A DNA stretch of 7,861 nucleotides from assembly GCA_039024295.1 (NCBI GenBank), contig JBCDIQ010000286.1, positions 1 through 7,861 of the forward strand. The letters run 5' to 3'. Origin of the DNA: JBCDIQ01 sp039024295. Lineage in GTDB: Bacteria > Bacteroidota > Bacteroidia > J057. Positions 4,634 through 7,861 of the stretch are shown one piece after another. The first letter of the stretch is position 1, and the number at the start of each line of letters is the position of its first letter. The position numbers and the translations under genes are program-made. Under the pieces are notes generated by a model. The model saw only the letters and a list, made by a program, of their open reading frames with translations. It ran no database searches and was not told where the DNA came from.

Positions 4634-6580
4634 TTATTCTTTTACAATCTTTCGGGTAATTACCCCCTTCTTTTCTTGTACCCTAAGCATATACATCCCA
4701 GAAGGGAGTCCTGCCAAACTCAATTCAGTTGCACGGGGATTGAACCTGCGAATAACCTTCCCAACGGGATCAAGCAAGGTGATGTGTTCCAGCCCTGCCC
4801 CTTCGTACTGAAGGAAAATCTTGTCTTGTGCCGGATTTGGATAAAGCCGAATCAGGCTGTTTGCTTGTGCATCGACAACAGAGGTTGTGACGTTGGGGTC
4901 CACAATGCCCGTATCCGTAATCACGTACAGTTGGCGCGTAGCCAAGTCTGTGAGTACAGTTGGGGCAATATTTTGGCTCGGCCACTCCACCCAAAGGCTG
5001 TCAATCTGGGGCGCAAACTGAAGTCCAAAATTCTGAATAAAAGAATTCTGTCCCCCAAAATGACCTACGCCTGCCTGGATTTCGCGTTGCTGATGAACGC
5101 CCTCCGCCACGATGTGTATTTTGGCCCCAATACAATTGGAGTTCACCCCTGCAGGGGCTTTTAATTTTACCTGAACCCATCGTTTAAAGCGTCCCACCTT
5201 ATTTTCGATGAACATCAGTTTATAGGCACCGGAAGAGTTAAAGTCTTTCACCCCAACCACCAGATCATAATCTCCATCCATATCGTAGTCGATGGTTTCC
5301 AGGGAGTGAGGCGACCTTACGCTCAGTAGGTTCAAGCCCGCTGTAATATCATTAAGCACATGGCTGCTGTCCTGTAAAAAGACGAACAGACGGTCAGTTG
5401 CATCACGGTATACCGTCTCTGTCACGATCAGGTCTGTCCACATGTCATTGTCAATGTCCATCCAGGCCGCATCCATGTTACCCAAGTGCTCAGATTGTGG
5501 ATTCTTTCGCTGGATAAGGTCCAAATCCCATTCTAATTTGTAGGGAGGATTGGCCGTTGGCCCCATATTTTTGGCAATTACCGTCCGGCCTTCACCTGGG
5601 TCCAGGCCTCCATGGACGAGCACCTGCAGCACATCCACGTCCCCGTCATTGTCATAATCATAAGGATAGGCTCCCCACTGACAAAGGGGAATGGGTGCCG
5701 GTGGCATGTTCGGGTCTTGCTGGCCTACGTCGCCCCCAAGCTTTTGGGAGCTGTACCCAATGTCATCCGCAATATTGCGGTAGGAAAAGCGGCCATTTCC
5801 TTGATAAAAAGCCCCTGTGCTACGACAATAAGGAGAAGTCATGATGTCCGGAAAGCCATCGTTATTCCAGTCAGCCACAGTGCTGCCATAATTGGGCCAG
5901 GCTTCCTGCCCTATGTCTCCAAAGGAAGTCACATCCCGAAATATTCCGTTTCCCTGACCTTGGAGCAAATAATCTTGTCGAAAGGCATTTTGCTGATGAT
6001 TTTGGGAAAAGGTAGAGACAAATACGTCCAGGTTGCCATCCTGGTCATAGTCGAGGTAGCTGAACCCAGATATACTGATAAATCCGAGGCCATCCAACCC
6101 ATTATTGGTGATGTGCTGAAACCGTCCTGTACCATCTCCGAGCATTACCGTACTGCGGTCCTGCTGGAAAGGAGAATTGGCAGGATTCCAATGCCAGGTA
6201 CCGGTGAGTACATCTACATTGCCGTCATTATTGACATCTGCAAACGTAACTAGCTCAGTCTTCCGGCCTGTATTTGCCATGAAAGGATTGCTGTTTATTC
6301 CGGAATATTCAGTAATATCCTCAAACCATCTTCCGCCTGGGCTATTGCCTGTTGTATCAGGAACATTGAGAAACACCCGTAGGTTATCCCTTCGATAGGT
6401 GGCTTGGCCAACGACGAGGTCTGGAAAGTCGTCATTGTTCAGATCTACGACATTCACCCGAAGTGCTCGGACATCTTCCAGTCCTACATTAGGGGTAATA
6501 ATGTCAAACCAGCCGGGGCCTTGCGCGATCCCCAAAGAAATTGAAAAGGTAAAAATACCTAAAAGTAGAAATTGCTTCAT
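4634..6580 (-). CDS. Secreted FG-GAP/VCBS beta-propeller protein with ASPIC/UnbV domain and T9SS type A sorting tail
   Basis: ATG at 6580 is chosen over the longer open frame to 6664 because MKQFLLLGIFTFSISLGIAQ is a clean signal peptide cut near residue 19-20. The product is 648 residues. Seven FG-GAP/VCBS units carry calcium-loop cores of the form DxNxDGxxD: DLNNDDFPD 46, DVNNDGNVD 115, DYDQDGNLD 177, DWNNDGFPD 237, DYDNDGDVD 308, DIDNDMWTD 375 and DYDMDGDYD 431. They are spaced 56-71 residues apart, as expected for a seven-bladed integrin-alpha-like propeller. Residues about 468-536 match the ASPIC/UnbV domain (GAKIHI, AGVGHFGGQNS, FGL, DSLWVEWPS). Residues 577-648 are a T9SS type A C-terminal domain (RLYPNPAQDKIFL, then LPSGMYMLRV and a basic end). 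The protein should cross the inner membrane by Sec and the outer membrane by T9SS, and be released or surface-anchored. A binding or adhesive role is inferred; there is no catalytic signature. Confidence 0.93.
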   Translation of the reverse strand: MKQFLLLGIFTFSISLGIAQGPGWFDIITPNVGLEDVRALRVNVVDLNNDDFPDLVVGQATYRRDNLRVFLNVPDTTGNSPGGRWFEDITEYSGINSNPFMANTGRKTELVTFADVNNDGNVDVLTGTWHWNPANSPFQQDRSTVMLGDGTGRFQHITNNGLDGLGFISISGFSYLDYDQDGNLDVFVSTFSQNHQQNAFRQDYLLQGQGNGIFRDVTSFGDIGQEAWPNYGSTVADWNNDGFPDIMTSPYCRSTGAFYQGNGRFSYRNIADDIGYSSQKLGGDVGQQDPNMPPAPIPLCQWGAYPYDYDNDGDVDVLQVLVHGGLDPGEGRTVIAKNMGPTANPPYKLEWDLDLIQRKNPQSEHLGNMDAAWMDIDNDMWTDLIVTETVYRDATDRLFVFLQDSSHVLNDITAGLNLLSVRSPHSLETIDYDMDGDYDLVVGVKDFNSSGAYKLMFIENKVGRFKRWVQVKLKAPAGVNSNCIGAKIHIVAEGVHQQREIQAGVGHFGGQNSFIQNFGLQFAPQIDSLWVEWPSQNIAPTVLTDLATRQLYVITDTGIVDPNVTTSVVDAQANSLIRLYPNPAQDKIFLQYEGAGLEHITLLDPVGKVIRRFNPRATELSLAGLPSGMYMLRVQEKKGVITRKIVKE

Positions 6581-6710
6581 GGTAGAATTCAGAGTTAGGA
6601 ATGAATAGGAAAGGTGTGTGCTCATCTGAATCGTACGAATAGGAAGTATATCCTGACTTCCCATTTTCTAGCAAATTCCCCTTGTTTGCCGAAAGGTGCG
6701 ATTGTAAGAT

Positions 6711-6718
6711 CAAATCTA
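6711..6718 (-). promoter_or_regulatory. Exact TAnnTTTG -7 element upstream of the FG-GAP protein
   Basis: Read on the minus strand, TAGATTTG matches the -7 consensus exactly and predicts a transcript start near 6705. That gives a 5' leader of about 125 nt. No TTG lies at the right distance upstream, so only half of the promoter is supported. The 189-bp gap (6581-6769) holds no other clear signal. Confidence 0.38.
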
Positions 6719-6769
6719 CTTAAATATAACTGAGCTAGAAGAAAAAAGGCAGCTTATGCTAATAATAAT

Positions 6770-7306
6770 TCAAGTAGCAGGATTCTTTTGTGATAAATCT
6801 AAACCAGAATAGTACCCGAGGTCCTTTTCCGTTACCAACTTGGTGTACCATGTCACCTGCCCCACATGGTAAGAAGCATGTTCAATCACATGTACCAATA
6901 CACTAACACCTGTTTCCCGAAATCCTTGTATGGTAACGACCTTCATGAGGCGAGCTAAATCAATATTGGAAAGGGTTTCCTCTGCATCCTCCTGTAGGGC
7001 ATCTAGCATGTTTATCAAATTGGCGCGAGAAATAGGCACGGAATGGGCAAATTCTGAAGCACGATTGCGTTCATCTTCTGCCCCTCCCAGTCCACTGATC
7101 AGCCATTGGCGGATGTTGCCACACAAGTGCAGCACTAGATTCCCCACACTGGACAACTCTGAGTTAGGCCGTTGCCAGATTTGCTCCTCTGAAAGTAGCT
7201 CCAGGCATTTTTTCAGGCGTGGAAATGATTCTTCGAATAACCGACGCCGTGCCTCATGTCGAAGCAGTTGATGAAAAGTGGTGGCGTAGGAATCGTTGAC
7301 ATGCAT
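6770..7306 (-). CDS. DinB / DUF1572 family putative metalloenzyme
   Basis: This is a cytosolic four-helix-bundle protein of the DinB/YfiT-like superfamily, DUF1572 type. From Met at 7306 it is 178 residues: MHVNDSYATTFHQLLRHEAR, then LFEESFPRLKKCLELLSEEQ and IWQRPNSELSSVGNLVLHLC. GNIRQWLISGLGG follows, and late in the chain HVIEHASYHVGQ. The His of NLVLHL and the HxxxHxxxH-GQ cluster are the metal ligands typical of the family, so the site looks intact. Members use mycothiol, bacillithiol or similar thiols as transferases in some lineages; the substrate here is unknown. The frame stays open to an ATG at 7351, adding MIFKLLFVSTKLLPA. I prefer 7306 because family members, as I recall them, start close to the RLFEES helix, and because the 7351 codon sits in the loop of a perfect inverted repeat. 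The FG-GAP gene downstream on the same strand has its own -7 box. Confidence 0.86.
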   Translation of the reverse strand: MHVNDSYATTFHQLLRHEARRRLFEESFPRLKKCLELLSEEQIWQRPNSELSSVGNLVLHLCGNIRQWLISGLGGAEDERNRASEFAHSVPISRANLINMLDALQEDAEETLSNIDLARLMKVVTIQGFRETGVSVLVHVIEHASYHVGQVTWYTKLVTEKDLGYYSGLDLSQKNPAT

Positions 7307-7333
7307 GGCAGGGAGTAATTTTGTGGATACAAA

Positions 7334-7363
7334 GAGTAATTTGAATATCATTTCAAATTACTC
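7334..7363. repeat. Perfect 12-bp inverted repeat in the DinB / membrane-protein divergent region
   Basis: GAGTAATTTGAA (7334-7345) and TTCAAATTACTC (7352-7363) are exact reverse complements separated by TATCAT. The dyad lies between the candidate DinB -7 box and the preferred DinB start. The alternative DinB start codon (7349-7351) falls in the loop. There is no T-run on either side, so it is not an intrinsic terminator. It may be a repressor operator or a leader hairpin. Confidence 0.65.
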
Positions 7364-7383
7364 GTCTCTGTTTAGGGTAATAC

Positions 7384-7391
7384 CAAAGCTA
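7384..7391 (-). promoter_or_regulatory. Exact TAnnTTTG -7 element upstream of DinB
   Basis: Read on the minus strand, TAGCTTTG matches the -7 consensus exactly and predicts a start near 7378. The transcript would carry the whole 7334-7363 inverted repeat in its leader. No clear -33 TTG was found at the usual distance. Confidence 0.4.
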
Positions 7392-7448
7392 AAACGATTT
7401 ATTTTGCTTTCCGTAATCTACATAAAGTTTTTAATCATTAAGCTGTAG

Positions 7449-7861
7449 ATGAGCAATTTAGGTAAAATTGAGGAAGAGTTAGATGAACTCAGGAATGAAA
7501 TCAGCAAGAAGGAAGAAAAAGTAAGTGCTGAAATTTCCTCTCTTCAAAAACAGTCGAAATTCTTCACATATATAGCCTGGGGATTAGTAATATTAGGAAC
7601 CGTTTTGGGCTTCATTTACTTTTTCTTCACAAAAGAGGACCCAATTAAGTGGAATGAAATTGGAGATTTCATTGGAGGAGTTACTGCTTCATTTTGGTCT
7701 CTAGCTGGTCTTTTATTTGTATTCATTGCATTCCTTGGACAAAAACAACAGCTTGCCCAGCAGAGGCTGGAAATATCATTTAATCAGTATGAGTTAAAGG
7801 CAACAAGATTTGAGTTAGAAGGCCAAAAGGGACAGATGGAAGAACAGAATAAAAATTTGAA
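7449..7861 (+). CDS. N-terminal part of a two-helix coiled-coil membrane protein, resembling putative phage abortive infection (putAbiC-like) proteins
   Basis: The frame opens at ATG 7449 (MSNLGKIEEELDEL) and remains open for 137 codons to the right edge, so there is no stop in view. Residues 5-35 are a charged heptad-like coiled coil. Residues 39-60 form a first membrane helix (FTYIAWGLVILGTVLGFIYF). A short loop KWNEIGDFIGG leads into a second helix (about 75-97). Residues 98-137 are a second, Gln/Glu/Lys-rich coiled coil (GQKQQLAQQRLEIS onward). The GDFIGGV motif entering a second helix followed by a Q-rich coiled coil is what I associate with putative phage abortive infection proteins (Pfam putAbiC) and similar membrane-anchored defence proteins. 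This is recalled, and the diagnostic C-terminal part is missing. Two sampled 60-base lines have 37-38% G+C, against 47% in one ferritin line, a hint of separate origin. It diverges from DinB across a 142-bp gap holding the 12-bp dyad. Confidence 0.7.
   Translation, partial: MSNLGKIEEELDELRNEISKKEEKVSAEISSLQKQSKFFTYIAWGLVILGTVLGFIYFFFTKEDPIKWNEIGDFIGGVTASFWSLAGLLFVFIAFLGQKQQLAQQRLEISFNQYELKATRFELEGQKGQMEEQNKNL

Noticed and set aside
5612..6253. Plus-strand open frame of 213 codons
   Set aside because: It is antisense to the FG-GAP protein; the repeated Asp codons (GAY) read as Ile/Val codons (ATC/GTC) on the other strand and keep the frame open.
6581..6664. 28-residue N-terminal extension of the FG-GAP protein
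   Set aside because: It would bury the clean signal peptide starting at 6580 and has no features of its own.
6743..6769. Possible terminator after DinB (AGC/GCT stem before a T-run on the minus strand)
   Set aside because: The stem is only three or four base pairs, too weak to call.
6930..7271. Plus-strand open frame of 113 codons
   Set aside because: It is antisense to the DinB gene; the Ser/Arg-rich translation is typical of a shadow frame.
1..7861. tRNA, rRNA, CRISPR array, insertion sequence or integrase
   Set aside because: No cloverleaf, regular spaced repeats, transposase-like frame or terminal inverted repeats were seen on either strand.

Overview
The window looks like a chromosomal stretch from a member of the Bacteroidota. 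A large secreted protein ends in a type IX secretion (T9SS) type A sorting domain. There are no Shine-Dalgarno-like boxes before the genes. Several genes are preceded by copies of the Bacteroidota -7 element TAnnTTTG. The cold-shock protein, ferritin, DUF2805 and DUF2141 proteins all have the form usual in this phylum. I cannot name a genus.

Layout, left to right. Bases 1-587 (minus) are the 5' half of pheS, cut by the window edge. Upstream of it on the same strand lies a small secreted leucine-rich-repeat protein (647-1186). Divergent from that are a DUF2805/TIGR03643-type small basic protein (1250-1537) and, 16 bp on, an exported DUF2141 protein (1554-2030). A 225-bp gap with an AT-rich dyad, a -7 box and a possible leader hairpin comes before a cold-shock-domain protein (2256-2705), which ends at a clear intrinsic terminator. 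A VanZ-like membrane protein (2835-3317, minus) faces it. After a 220-bp divergent gap come an unrecognised cytosolic protein with two CxxC pairs (3538-3897) and a ferritin (4023-4550). A hairpin with T-runs on both sides separates the ferritin from a convergent 648-residue secreted protein with seven FG-GAP/VCBS repeats, an ASPIC/UnbV domain and a T9SS tail (4634-6580, minus). Upstream of it on the same strand is a DinB/DUF1572 putative metalloenzyme (6770-7306). Divergent from DinB, and running off the right edge, is the N-terminus of a two-helix membrane protein with coiled coils (7449-7861). It resembles the N-terminal part of putative phage abortive infection proteins.

Most of the window is ordinary core and accessory housekeeping: translation, cold response, iron storage and secreted surface proteins. 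No complete new multi-gene system is visible. The parts most worth a second look are the truncated abortive-infection-like gene at the right edge, the perfect 12-bp inverted repeat in the divergent region next to it, the double-CxxC protein before ferritin, and the possible structured leader of the cold-shock gene. No tRNA, rRNA, CRISPR array or insertion sequence was seen.
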